NCBI RefSeq assembly: GCF_016629665.1
Contig: NZ_JAEPRQ010000001.1
Location: 744,001 to 808,000 of the forward strand
DNA: 64,000 nt
Direction of reading: 5' to 3'
From: Paracoccus caeni
Lineage (GTDB): Bacteria > Pseudomonadota > Alphaproteobacteria > Rhodobacterales > Rhodobacteraceae
Shown: piece by piece, positions 9,507 to 17,823 of the stretch
Numbering within the stretch: position 1 is the stretch's first letter
Layout: every line of letters starts with the position of its first letter
Notes under the pieces: generated by a model
Told to the model about the DNA's origin: nothing
The model's database searches: none
The model's input: only the letters and a program-made list of their open reading frames with translations
Made by a program: the position numbers and the translations under genes

Positions 9507-9816
9507 TGGTTCGCCTGTTCGTGACTGCTTGGGTTCTTATTGTGATTCACTGTAACGAATGCGATTCGGCTTGGATAGGGTAACGTCCAGCCACGGGCAC
9601 CTTGCCGCCATTCGGACTGCCGCGATCTTCGGCGGGCTGTGATTGGGCGGTTCATCTGGCAGGTTAGAACTGTTGCTGCGAAGCAACAGACTTGCATATC
9701 GTGTAAAATGAGAGAAACCTTCGGCAACCGCGCGCGGTTAAATCTCTCGTGGCAGGCTGTCCCAAAACGCTGCGGCTCATCCTGCCCCTTGCCTTGATGC
9801 AATGTGTCCAGGTCGG
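9507..9816. other. 310-bp divergent region before cfa, with an 18-bp dyad
   Basis: No gene is seen between the transglycosylase start and the cfa start. The region contains a perfect dyad, TGTTGCT-gcga-AGCAACA, at 9671-9688, about 130 bases before cfa, followed by an AT-richer stretch (TTGCATATCGTGTAAAAT). The dyad could be an operator or a short leader hairpin for cfa. Confidence 0.5.
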
Positions 9817-11142
9817 ATGAAGAAAATGAACACAATCCTACGCAGTTTTCTGGGCAGATTTGTCAGCCGGGGAAATCTGACCGTCATCAGTAGTAATGGC
9901 GACCGGATTGCCTACGGCGACGGCTCTGGCCCGGCCATTGTCATGCGCTTTAACTCTGCCAGCGCCGAACGCGCGGTCGCCGTCAATCCGGCCCTGAAGC
10001 TGGGTGAATGCTTCATGGAGGGTGAGGTCGATATCCTCGAAGGCTCTGTCTATGACCTCATCATGCTGGCGCATCTGAATGCCGGGCGCGAACTGATGCC
10101 GGTTTTCTGGATGAAGGCGCTGGATAAGGCGCGGATCGCACAAAGGCGGTTTCGTCAGATGAACACGCGCCTGCGCGCGCGCGACAACGTGCATCGGCAC
10201 TATGATCTTTCGGCCGATCTTTACCGCATGTTCCTTGATCCCGACATGCAATATTCCTGCGGCTGGTTCCCGACGCCCGATACGCCGCTGGCCACCGCGC
10301 AACTGCTGAAAAAGCGGCATATCGCCGCGAAAATGCTGCTGCGTGACGGGCTGGATGTGCTGGATATCGGCTGTGGCTGGGGTGGAATGGGGCTGTATCT
10401 GTCCCGCGTCGCCGAGGCCCGCGTGACCGGGGTGACGCTGTCGGACGAACAGCTTGCAGTCGCGCAGCGCCGTGCCGGTCGCGATGGTTTGCCTGCGGAT
10501 TTCCGGCTGCAGGATTATCGCGACATCGATGAGACCTTCGACCGCATCGTCTCGGTCGGGATGTTCGAACATGTCGGCGTCAACCATTTCGATACATTCT
10601 TCCGCAAAAGCGCTGCGATGCTGCGCAAGGATGGGGTGATGCTTCTGCACACGATTGGCCGCGCGGAACCGCCGGGCGCGACCAATCCGTTCCTGCAGAA
10701 ATATATCTTCCCCGGCGGCTATATCCCGGCCCTGTCCGAAATTTCCCGCGCCATCGAAAAATCCGGGCTCATCGCGACCGATGTCGAGATCCTGCGCCTG
10801 CATTACGCCGAGACGCTGAAGGCATGGCGCGAAGCCTTCCTTGCCCGCCGCGACGAGGCCAAAGCGCTTTATGACGAGGCGTTCTGCCGGATGTGGGAAT
10901 TCTATCTTGCAGGCAGCGAGGTGTCTTTCCGCGAGGGGAGCATGGTCGTCTATCAGATCCAGCTTGCCCATCGCAGCGACGCCGTGCCGGTCACGCGCGA
11001 CTATATTGCTGACGCCGAAGCGCAGTTGGCCGAACTGGAATGCAAGCGCGGTATCCCGGGTCCCGCCTGGCCGGATGATTGGCCCGACGTGACCGAGGAA
11101 GAGGCGCCGGAATGGCGCCGACAGGGGCATGCGGCCTGTTAG
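9817..11142 (+). CDS. cfa: cyclopropane-fatty-acyl-phospholipid synthase family protein
   Basis: Cfa transfers a methylene group from S-adenosylmethionine to unsaturated acyl chains of membrane phospholipids, a stationary-phase and acid-stress adaptation. The product (441 residues from ATG 9817) contains HYDLSADLYRMFLDPDMQYSCGWF, the SAM site VLDIGCGWGGMGLYL near residues 181-195, VTLSDEQ, and the catalytic region SVGMFEHVGVNHFDTFF. FPGGYIPALSE and the C-terminal WEFYLAGSEVSFREG also match the family. Starts at 9802, 9817 and 9826 are all in frame; 9817 has AGG five bases upstream. Some relatives make other lipid modifications, so the product chemistry is inferred. Confidence 0.9.
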   Translation: MKKMNTILRSFLGRFVSRGNLTVISSNGDRIAYGDGSGPAIVMRFNSASAERAVAVNPALKLGECFMEGEVDILEGSVYDLIMLAHLNAGRELMPVFWMKALDKARIAQRRFRQMNTRLRARDNVHRHYDLSADLYRMFLDPDMQYSCGWFPTPDTPLATAQLLKKRHIAAKMLLRDGLDVLDIGCGWGGMGLYLSRVAEARVTGVTLSDEQLAVAQRRAGRDGLPADFRLQDYRDIDETFDRIVSVGMFEHVGVNHFDTFFRKSAAMLRKDGVMLLHTIGRAEPPGATNPFLQKYIFPGGYIPALSEISRAIEKSGLIATDVEILRLHYAETLKAWREAFLARRDEAKALYDEAFCRMWEFYLAGSEVSFREGSMVVYQIQLAHRSDAVPVTRDYIADAEAQLAELECKRGIPGPAWPDDWPDVTEEEAPEWRRQGHAAC

Positions 11143-11166
11143 GATCGGTTCGCGGCTGAGCGCCGC

Positions 11167-11997
11167 TCAGGTCGTCTCGTAGTCGTCCGGGTTCGGCCCG
11201 ATCCGTCCGTCCGGGCGGTCCAGCGCGTCTATTGTCGCGATGTCCTCATCGGTCAGGCGCAGCGTCAGCGCCTCGAAATTCTCGCGCTGGCGGTCGGGGT
11301 TGACGGATTTCGGGATCACCGACAGCCCATGCGCCATATGCCAGGCGATCACCACCTGCGCGGGCGACGCCCCCAGTCGGTCTGCGATCTGCTGCACCGG
11401 ACCCGAGGCCAGCGCAGTCGCCTGACCAAGTGGCGACCAGCTTTGCGTGATGATGCCAAGGTCGCGATCTACCTCGCGCATATGCGACTGGTTCAGCGAA
11501 GGATGCAGTTCGATCTGGTTCACCGCCGGGGTCACGCCGGTTTCGTCGATCAGTTTCCGCAAATGCGCTTCGTGGTAATTCGACACCCCGATGGACCGCA
11601 CCCTGCCAGAGGCGCGCAATTCGATCATCGCTTTCCATGTCTCGACGTAAAGCCCGCGCGCCGGGGTCGGCCAGTGCATCAGGTAGAGATCCAGATATTC
11701 CAGCTTCAGCCGCTCCATCGTGGTGTCGAACGCCCGCAAGGTGGAGTCGCGACCCTGATCGGCGTTCCACAGTTTCGAGGTGACGAACACCTCGTCCCGG
11801 GCCACGGCGGCCTCGCGGACACCGCGCCCCATTCCGGCCTCGTTGCGATAGATCGCGGCACCGTCGATCAGCCGGTAGCCGATATTCAGCGCGGACGCGA
11901 CGGCGTCCTGCACCTCATCCTCGGGCATCTGCCAGACCCCAAGGCCAAGCTGCGGAATGCGTCTGCCATCGTTGAGCATCAATGTCGGTTGCTGCAT
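11167..11997 (-). CDS. aldo/keto reductase (2,5-diketogluconate reductase type)
   Basis: A 276-residue NADPH-dependent oxidoreductase of the AKR superfamily. The catalytic tetrad is complete: D45 and Y50 in LIDGAAIYRNE, K75 in FVTSKLWN and H108 in LMHWPTP. The cofactor-binding end is seen in SVIPKSVNPDRQRENF. I place the start at ATG 11997, which has AAAGGAG nine bases upstream; the open frame runs further but lacks family sequence there. It converges with cfa and lies 40 bases after ybaK on the same strand. The physiological substrate is unknown; general carbonyl detoxification is the usual guess. Confidence 0.92.
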   Translation of the reverse strand: MQQPTLMLNDGRRIPQLGLGVWQMPEDEVQDAVASALNIGYRLIDGAAIYRNEAGMGRGVREAAVARDEVFVTSKLWNADQGRDSTLRAFDTTMERLKLEYLDLYLMHWPTPARGLYVETWKAMIELRASGRVRSIGVSNYHEAHLRKLIDETGVTPAVNQIELHPSLNQSHMREVDRDLGIITQSWSPLGQATALASGPVQQIADRLGASPAQVVIAWHMAHGLSVIPKSVNPDRQRENFEALTLRLTDEDIATIDALDRPDGRIGPNPDDYETT

Positions 11998-12037
11998 CGG
12001 AAGGCTCCTTTGAAAAGAGGGAATAAGGGGTAAGAAA

Positions 12038-12508
12038 CTACTGAACAAAATCCGCTTCGGTCGCGCCGGTGATTTCCAGCAGGCGATCCGGCGCAATGGC
12101 AAAGATGTGGCGCGGGGTGCCCGCAGCCGCCCAGACTTGGGTGAAGTCGTGAAGGCGAGGGTCGAAATAGGCGGTTACGGGGTTCAGATGGCCGATGGGG
12201 GCGACACCGCCGATGGCAAATCCGGTCTCTTCCCGGATCAGTCCGGCATCGGCCTTGCCCAGCGGTTGCCCGGCGACAAGGGCGGCCTTGGCGGGATCGA
12301 CGCGATTGCCGCCAGCCGTCAGGAACAGCACGACATGGCCGCTATCCTCGCCGCGAAAGATGATCGATTTGGCGATCTGATCGACCTCGCAGCCCGCAGC
12401 GGAAGCAGCCTCTTCGGCGGTCCGCGTGCTTTCGGACATTTCCAGCACCTCGACGGGCGTGTCTGAAGCCGCCAAAGCCGCCTTTACCCGTGCAAGACTT
12501 TTGCTCAA
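12038..12508 (-). CDS. ybaK: YbaK/EbsC family aminoacyl-tRNA deacylase
   Basis: YbaK-type proteins hydrolyse mischarged aminoacyl-tRNAs such as Cys-tRNA(Pro) in trans. The 156-residue protein has the domain features CEVDQIAKSIIFRG (with the key lysine), VVLFLTAGGNRVDPAKAA, FAIGGVAPIGH and the terminal FAIAPDRLLEITGA. I chose TTG 12508, because GGGAGG lies five bases upstream and the family starts close to SKSLARVKAAL; the open frame extends upstream but without conserved sequence. AKR follows 40 bases downstream, possibly co-transcribed. Precise tRNA specificity cannot be read from the sequence. Confidence 0.88.
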   Translation of the reverse strand: MSKSLARVKAALAASDTPVEVLEMSESTRTAEEAASAAGCEVDQIAKSIIFRGEDSGHVVLFLTAGGNRVDPAKAALVAGQPLGKADAGLIREETGFAIGGVAPIGHLNPVTAYFDPRLHDFTQVWAAAGTPRHIFAIAPDRLLEITGATEADFVQ

Positions 12509-12558
12509 TCCCGCCTCCCTCGCTGTCAGGTCAGGCGGTGATGATTGCGCAAACGAAA

Positions 12559-12581
12559 GGGGGCGTCCAGAGGACGCCCCC
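12559..12581 (-). terminator. GC-rich hairpin after wrbA
   Basis: GGGGGCGTCC (12559-12568) pairs with GGACGCCCCC (12572-12581) around a 3-base loop. It lies between wrbA and ybaK, both on the minus strand, 23 bases beyond the wrbA stop. In the minus direction it is followed by TTTCGTTTG, consistent with an intrinsic terminator. Confidence 0.65.
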
Positions 12582-12604
12582 GCCATTCCGTGAACCGGCC
12601 AGCT

Positions 12605-13204
12605 TCAGCCGAAAAGTTTCGCCGCGGTGTTTGCAACGCGACGGCCCAGATAGCGGGCACCGCCCAAATCCTCTTCGCCGGGCTGGCGGCTGCCATCGCC
12701 GCCGGTGATGGTCGTCGCGCCATAGGGCGAACCGCCGACGATTTTCGAGCCGTCCATCTGACCTTGGTAACCGTAATCCAACCCGACAACGGTCAGACCG
12801 AAATGCAGCATGTTGGTGATGATCGAAAACAGCGTCGTTTCTTGCCCGCCGTGTTGGGTCGCGGTCGAGGAAAAGGCCGCCCCGACCTTGCCATTCAGCG
12901 CGCCACGCGCCCAAAGACCGCCCCCTTGATCAAGGAAATTCGCCATCTGGCTGCTCATCCGGCCAAAGCGGGTGCCGGTGCCGATGACGATGGCATCGTA
13001 ATTCTCGAGATCTGCGATCTGGGCGATGGGCGCCTTCTGGTCCAGCTTGTAGCCGGACGCTTTCGCGACATCGTCGGGAACCAGATCGGGCACACGTTTG
13101 ATATCTACGGTGGCTCCGGCTTCGCGGGCACCTTCGGCGACGGCCTCTGCCATCTGCTCGATGTGACCGTAGGCCGAGTAATAGAGAACCAGAACTTTAG
13201 CCAT
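12605..13204 (-). CDS. wrbA: NAD(P)H:quinone oxidoreductase, WrbA type
   Basis: WrbA is a tetrameric FMN enzyme that reduces quinones by two electrons and so limits redox cycling. The 199-residue product is full length. The FMN phosphate loop is in [14 protein letters not shown] near residue 6, and the family signatures [19 protein letters not shown] near residue 75, [15 protein letters not shown] near residue 110 and [16 protein letters not shown] near residue 160 are all present. A terminator follows it. It is divergent from the DUF421 gene, with 116 bases between them. Confidence 0.96.
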   Translation of the reverse strand: MAKVLVLYYSAYGHIEQMAEAVAEGAREAGATVDIKRVPDLVPDDVAKASGYKLDQKAPIAQIADLENYDAIVIGTGTRFGRMSSQMANFLDQGGGLWARGALNGKVGAAFSSTATQHGGQETTLFSIITNMLHFGLTVVGLDYGYQGQMDGSKIVGGSPYGATTITGGDGSRQPGEEDLGGARYLGRRVANTAAKLFG

Positions 13205-13320
13205 CTGCGAATTCCTTCAGCGGGTTGTGATCAACTGTCGATCGGGAACGTATTCGAGCGGGAATGGTTCGAATAGATCGGCAATCAAGAACACCGCGTT
13301 CGGGAAAACCGCAAGGCACC

Positions 13321-14052
13321 ATGGATCAGAACATCATTCCCTTCGATCTGCACCGGATGTTTCTGGGTGAACAACCTCTGCTTTTCTATGCCGAGATTCT
13401 GGTCCGCACGCTGATCATCTACATCTACACGCTGCTGATGATCCGCTGGATCGGCGGGCGCGGCATTGCGCAACTGTCGATGGTTGAATTCGTGCTGGTC
13501 ATCGCGCTTGGCTCGGCGGTGGGCGATGCGATGTTCTATCCAGAGGTGCCGCTGCTGGTCGCCATGCTGGTGATCACCGTGGTGATTTCCGCGAACAAGC
13601 TGCTGGATTTGCTGTTGCTGCGATCCGACAGGGCGAAGGATCTGATCGACGGTCGCCCGGTCGAGCTGGTCCGCGATGGGCGGCTGGTCCATGAGGGGCT
13701 GAACGCCTGCGACATGGGACCGGCCGAGATTCGGGGTCTGCTGCGCGAGGCCGGTATCCGCAATCTGGGGCAGGTTCAGCACGCCTATCTGGAAAGCAGC
13801 GGCAAGCTGTCGATCTTTCGCCGGCCGCATGCCCGTCCCGGATTGCCGCTCCTTCCGCCCGACGGGGTCTTCCCCTCCCAAGATCGTCCGGCGCCACTGC
13901 GCGATCCGGCCCTTGCGCCCGGCGGGCTGGCATGCTGTCTGACCTGTGGCGCGACAGCCCGCGCCGCCACCGTGCTGCCCGATGGGGTATGCGAGTTTTG
14001 CAGTTCGACACAGTGGATTGCACCAGCCAAGGAAGAGCGAGAGCCAGAATGA
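13321..14052 (+). CDS. DUF421 (YetF-type) membrane protein with CxxC tail
   Basis: A 243-residue protein of the DUF421/YetF family, whose molecular role is not established. Three hydrophobic segments fill residues 20-95, including RWIGGRGIAQLSMVEFVLVIALGS, the most conserved family stretch. A soluble domain with the usual LIDGRPVELVRDGRL strand follows. The C-terminus is unusual: after a Pro-rich linker there are two CxxC-like pairs (CLTC and CEFC, about 17 residues apart), resembling a small zinc ribbon. ATG 13321 is preferred to upstream in-frame starts because family similarity begins there. Its stop overlaps the next gene in ATGA. Confidence 0.85.
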   Translation: MDQNIIPFDLHRMFLGEQPLLFYAEILVRTLIIYIYTLLMIRWIGGRGIAQLSMVEFVLVIALGSAVGDAMFYPEVPLLVAMLVITVVISANKLLDLLLLRSDRAKDLIDGRPVELVRDGRLVHEGLNACDMGPAEIRGLLREAGIRNLGQVQHAYLESSGKLSIFRRPHARPGLPLLPPDGVFPSQDRPAPLRDPALAPGGLACCLTCGATARAATVLPDGVCEFCSSTQWIAPAKEEREPE

Positions 14053-14378
14053 ACGTCTATACCCTGCTGGTCGAAGTCGGTCGCACCAAGGATGACGGCT
14101 TGCCGGATGGCTCTACCGGCGCAGCGCTGATGTGCTACGCCTCGGGCAAGGATCAGGCCGAGGCGGTACGCGAGACGGTCGCCATCCTGAAACAGGCGGG
14201 ACTGTCGCCGCTGGATGTGACCGGCTACGGCACGCTTCAGGACCGGCTGGATGACGGGCACGAGATCAGCGACGAGGAAAAAGAGCTGATGACCCGGGCG
14301 CTGGACGAAAATTCGGTGATCGTGGCGCAGATGCAGCCGTTCTTCGAGGGCTGTCAGGGCGCGTCGGACGAAGAATAG
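14049..14378 (+). CDS. small acidic protein of unknown function
   Basis: A 109-residue acidic protein starting MNVYTLLVEVGRTKDDGLPDGS. No family is recognised. The N-terminal half looks like a ferredoxin-like alpha/beta fold, with strand-helix-strand around ALMCYASGKDQAEAVRETVAIL. The C-terminal half is helical and Glu/Asp rich. It overlaps the DUF421 gene by four bases, so the two are translated together and may act together. A strong hairpin follows 35 bases after the stop. No signal peptide, so cytoplasmic. Confidence 0.7.
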   Translation: MNVYTLLVEVGRTKDDGLPDGSTGAALMCYASGKDQAEAVRETVAILKQAGLSPLDVTGYGTLQDRLDDGHEISDEEKELMTRALDENSVIVAQMQPFFEGCQGASDEE

Positions 14379-14413
14379 AGGCTTCGCTGATCGGCGGGCT
14401 TATGTGCTGACAA

Positions 14414-14438
14414 GGGCGCGAACATTCTGCTCGCGCCC
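14414..14438 (+). terminator. hairpin terminating the DUF421 operon
   Basis: GGGCGCGA (14414-14421) pairs with TCGCGCCC (14431-14438) around a 9-base loop, followed by TGCCGTTTCTCC. It lies between convergent genes and could serve both. Confidence 0.6.
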
Positions 14439-14462
14439 TGCCGTTTCTCCTAGATGATACGC

Positions 14463-15581
14463 TCAGCCCAACTGATCGCGGAGCAACGACCGGACGGTGT
14501 TGTCAAAGCTGTCGCCGCCGGTTGATGCCGTGCTTTCTTGCTTGATGAAATCATCGCGCTTGCCGACCAGATCGGCCATTTCTGCCTCAAGCACTTTCCG
14601 TTCATCTTGCTTCTGGCGGACGAAGGCGTCGCGTTCTCCCGCAGCGATGCCGCGAAGTTCTGGCGACAGTTCCGCCTCGGGAACAGCATCCAGCGAGACC
14701 GAGCCGCTTTCGATATCGGCGACCAGATCGCTGCCGCCCGTCACCGCCTCACCACCGCCGCGCTTGGCGTAGAAGCTGGAATTGTCGGCGCGGACCGATG
14801 CAGGGGCGTCGGCCCGTTCGGCCACCTTTTCACGCACAGCCTCCTGTGCATGGGTGGTGCCATAGGGCACAATGGTATCGTCGATGCGCCGCTGCACATC
14901 GTTGATCTGCTGGTCATAAGGGGTCTGGATCTGCACGATCTGGCCACCGTCCTGCGGGATCGGGTGATACTGTCCCCCGCCCAGCCGGGCGATTTCCTGC
15001 CAGTATTCACGCGTCTCCGGGTCGTCTCCGGCCTGAATCGTATTCACGATGATGCCTTTTTCCCGCGCGGCCGAGATCACCTCGGCATAGCGGGGCGCGT
15101 TTTGGTAATCCATATGCGGCGGGGCATCGCCCACAAGGAAGATGATCCGGCGGACATTGTCGCCCTCGGTCCAATCCTGCCCCCGGACGGCGGCTTCCAG
15201 TGCCTCATTGACGGATTCCGGCGTGTCGCCGCCGCCGTCTGCAGTGAAGCGACGAAGTTCGGAATAAAGCCCCTGCACGTCGCGCGTCATATGGAACGGC
15301 TTGACCACATATTCATCACCCCGGTCGCGGTAGCCGATCAGCGCCATGCTAATATCGGCATCGGGGTTCACGTCGAGAATGGTATTGGTAATCGACCAGA
15401 TTTTCTGCTTCGCACCCTCGATCAGGCCGGACATCGAGCCGGTCGTGTCAAGGACGAACGCCACCTGCACCTGCGGGCGGGCGGATTGGGTGCTTTGCTG
15501 TCGGTCCTGTTCGGCAATTGCGGAAAGGGGAAAAAGCAGGGTTGAGAAACTGACGGAAGCGGTAAGGGCGAAATTGCGCAT
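14463..15581 (-). CDS. exported VWA-domain protein
   Basis: A 372-residue secreted protein with a von Willebrand A domain. Residues 1-23 form a signal peptide (LLFPLSAIA before EQD). The metal-ion site is visible as D45-T-T-G-S49 with S51, plus the GGGDTPESV threonine loop and the FLVGDAPPHMDY strand. After residue 215 the sequence is helical and charged, ending in a coiled-coil-like stretch near 325-350. ATG 15581 has AAGGA upstream. VWA proteins bind partners via a divalent cation; no dedicated partner gene lies alongside, so its role is open. Confidence 0.85.
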   Translation of the reverse strand: MRNFALTASVSFSTLLFPLSAIAEQDRQQSTQSARPQVQVAFVLDTTGSMSGLIEGAKQKIWSITNTILDVNPDADISMALIGYRDRGDEYVVKPFHMTRDVQGLYSELRRFTADGGGDTPESVNEALEAAVRGQDWTEGDNVRRIIFLVGDAPPHMDYQNAPRYAEVISAAREKGIIVNTIQAGDDPETREYWQEIARLGGGQYHPIPQDGGQIVQIQTPYDQQINDVQRRIDDTIVPYGTTHAQEAVREKVAERADAPASVRADNSSFYAKRGGGEAVTGGSDLVADIESGSVSLDAVPEAELSPELRGIAAGERDAFVRQKQDERKVLEAEMADLVGKRDDFIKQESTASTGGDSFDNTVRSLLRDQLG

Positions 15582-15713
15582 GAGCCTGTCCTTCGTGTGA
15601 ATGACCGGATGCTGCCACCAGCCCATGGCGCCGCAAAACGACAAGCGCGTGTAGCGCGCGTTTCTGGCGTGATTGTCATGCCGCGTGAACTGCCGTGTTC
15701 GGCGTGGTTGCCG

Positions 15714-16502
15714 TCAGCCCAACAGCCGCTTCATCAGCGGGCTGTCCGGGCGGGTCAGGCCGTCCAGAATGGTGAAGTGGTTGCAGCCCGGCTCGACCAC
15801 GCAATCGGTCGCAGCACCCAACCCGGCCCAGACATCCGCCAATAGCCGCGCCTGCCGGATGAATTCGGGCCGTTCAGAGCCGCCGACCCAGGTGGTCACA
15901 GGCACGTCGGGGCGGGGGGGGAGCAGAGCAGGGCTTTCCCGCAACGCCTCTTCGGTGTCGATGCCCAGCGTCTCGTTCATCTTCGTTCGCATCATCGCCC
16001 GCAGATCGCTGATGGGCGAGATCGGAACGCAGGACGTGACCCGCCGGAAAACCTCATCCGGCAGCGTGCCATCGTCGCAGACCATCCGCGCTGCCAAATG
16101 ACCGCCCGCCGAATGGCCGGTCAGCGCGATCGGGCCTTCGGTCAGTGTCGCGGCCTCGGTGATCGCAGCCGCGACCTCGGCGGTCATCGCGCTGATCCGG
16201 GCATGCGGAGCCAGTTCATAGCTTGGCATCGCCACCGCCCAGCCCTGCGCGAACGCCCCCGCAGCAAGGCCGGACCAGAGATCGGGGAACGGCTCTTTCC
16301 AGTAGCCGCCATGGATGAAGACAGCCAATCCGCGCGCCGGTGCATCGGGCAGATAGATCCGCCCCCGGCCCAGAGGCCGCGGATCATGGGCCGCGCGGAA
16401 GGCGTCAGAGGATGTCCGCAGCTTCTCCAGAATCGCCGCGGCATTCGCGATATGGGGACTGTTGGCATAGGCGTCGTCCCAATCGGTGACCTGATAGAGC
16501 AT
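15714..16502 (-). CDS. alpha/beta-hydrolase, probable kynurenine formamidase
   Basis: The enzyme probably hydrolyses N-formylkynurenine to kynurenine and formate. The 262-residue protein is an alpha/beta hydrolase, with the oxyanion motif HGGYWK at residues 64-69, nucleophile S131 in TGHSAGGH and catalytic H242 in CNHFTILDGL. This is the esterase-like arylformamidase type seen in animals and some proteobacteria, not the metal-dependent KynB fold. The function rests on the divergent kynureninase 67 bases away. GGGAG lies upstream of ATG 16502. A general carboxylesterase role is the alternative. Confidence 0.82.
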   Translation of the reverse strand: MLYQVTDWDDAYANSPHIANAAAILEKLRTSSDAFRAAHDPRPLGRGRIYLPDAPARGLAVFIHGGYWKEPFPDLWSGLAAGAFAQGWAVAMPSYELAPHARISAMTAEVAAAITEAATLTEGPIALTGHSAGGHLAARMVCDDGTLPDEVFRRVTSCVPISPISDLRAMMRTKMNETLGIDTEEALRESPALLPPRPDVPVTTWVGGSERPEFIRQARLLADVWAGLGAATDCVVEPGCNHFTILDGLTRPDSPLMKRLLG

Positions 16503-16536
16503 CGGCGTTTCTCCCTCTTCCGGCGCGATCATGGCA

Positions 16537-16557
16537 CTGTTAACCTTTCGGTAACAG
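16537..16557. promoter_or_regulatory. dyad between formamidase and kynU
   Basis: Imperfect inverted repeat with perfect outer arms CTGTTA (16537-16542) and TAACAG (16552-16557). It lies in the 66-base divergent spacer and runs into the kynU ribosome site (AGGAGG, 16556-16561). A repressor bound here could control both genes. Confidence 0.4.
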
Positions 16558-16568
16558 GAGGCACAATC

Positions 16569-17756
16569 ATGACGGATTTCAACGCCACCCGCCGCGCGTT
16601 TCATTTGCCGGCGGGGATCACCTATCTGGACGGGAACTCGCTTGGTCCGATGCCGATCGGGGCTGAACAGCGCGTGGCGCAGATGATGGTCGGGGAATGG
16701 TCCGAGATGCTGATCACCGGCTGGAACCGGGCGGGCTGGTATCATCAGCCGCGCAAGGTCGGCGACCGGGTGGCGCGGTTGATCGGGGCAGGGCCGGGAC
16801 AGGTGGTCATGGGCGATACCCTGTCGATCAAGGTGTTTCAGGCGGTCAGTGCAGCGCGGGTGATGCGGCCCGACCGGCGGGTGATCCTGTCCGACAGCGG
16901 CAATTTTCCATCCGATCTCTATGTGGCCCAAGGCCTTGCCCGCGCCGTCGGTGCCGAATTGCGCGTGGTCGCGCCGGAAGAGGTCGAGGCCAATATCACC
17001 GACGATCTGGCCGTCCTGATGATCACCGAGGTCGATTACCGCACCGGCCGCCGTCACGACATGAAGGCGCTGACCCGGAAAGCACATGAACATGGCGTGC
17101 TGACGGTCTGGGATCTGGCGCATTCGGCAGGGGCTGTCGATGTTGACCTGCTGGGCGCGGATGCCGATTTTGCGGTCGGCTGCACCTATAAATATCTGAA
17201 TGGCGGACCCGGTTCGCCCGCCTTCATCTGGACCAATCCGCGCCTTGCCGATGAGGCCGAACCGATCCTGCAAGGCTGGATGGGGCATGCCGCGCCCTTC
17301 GCCTTTGATCTGGAATATCACCCCGCCAAGGGGATCGAGCGGATGCGTGTCGGCACGCCGCCGGTCATCGCGATGACCGGCCTTGATGCGGCGCTGGATG
17401 TCTGGGACGGGGTTGATATGGCGGATCTTCGCGCCCGCTCGATCGAGCTGACCGAGGCGTTCATTCATGGTGTCGAGGCGACCAGCCCCGATCTCATCCT
17501 GAACACGCCGCGCGATCCGGCGCAGCGCGGCTCGCAGGTCAGTTTCCGCCATCCGCAGGGCTATGCGATCATGCAGGCGCTGATTGCCGAAGGGGTGATC
17601 GGCGATTTCCGCGCACCCGATGTGCTGCGCTTTGGCTTTGCTCCGCTTTATAATGACCGGGACGATGTGTCGCAGGCTGTTGAAGTGTTAGGGGAAATCC
17701 TGCGAAAATCCTCATGGGACAGGCCGGAATTTCATCAGAAATCCGCGGTGACGTAG
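16569..17756 (+). CDS. kynU: kynureninase
   Basis: KynU is a PLP enzyme that splits kynurenine into anthranilate and alanine in tryptophan breakdown. The 395-residue product starts MTDFNATRRAFHLPAGITYLDGNSLGPM. It shows TEVDYRTGRRHDM, the cofactor-binding DLAHSAGAVDVD, and the PLP lysine K208 in CTYKYLNGGPGSPAF. RMRVGTPPVIAM is the usual C-terminal signature. AGGAGG precedes ATG 16569. The partner formamidase is divergent. Tryptophan 2,3-dioxygenase is not in the window. Expression probably responds to the dyad in the shared promoter. Confidence 0.96.
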   Translation: MTDFNATRRAFHLPAGITYLDGNSLGPMPIGAEQRVAQMMVGEWSEMLITGWNRAGWYHQPRKVGDRVARLIGAGPGQVVMGDTLSIKVFQAVSAARVMRPDRRVILSDSGNFPSDLYVAQGLARAVGAELRVVAPEEVEANITDDLAVLMITEVDYRTGRRHDMKALTRKAHEHGVLTVWDLAHSAGAVDVDLLGADADFAVGCTYKYLNGGPGSPAFIWTNPRLADEAEPILQGWMGHAAPFAFDLEYHPAKGIERMRVGTPPVIAMTGLDAALDVWDGVDMADLRARSIELTEAFIHGVEATSPDLILNTPRDPAQRGSQVSFRHPQGYAIMQALIAEGVIGDFRAPDVLRFGFAPLYNDRDDVSQAVEVLGEILRKSSWDRPEFHQKSAVT

Positions 17757-17823
17757 GGACACAGGGCTTTGCAATAGCGCAAACTTGATCCCAAATGTCA
17801 TCCGATACGAGAGGGTCGGTGGC

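Noticed and set aside
15582-17552. Extension of the formamidase frame upstream to 17552
   Set aside because: The extra sequence is antisense to kynU; alpha/beta-hydrolase similarity and a ribosome site support ATG 16502.
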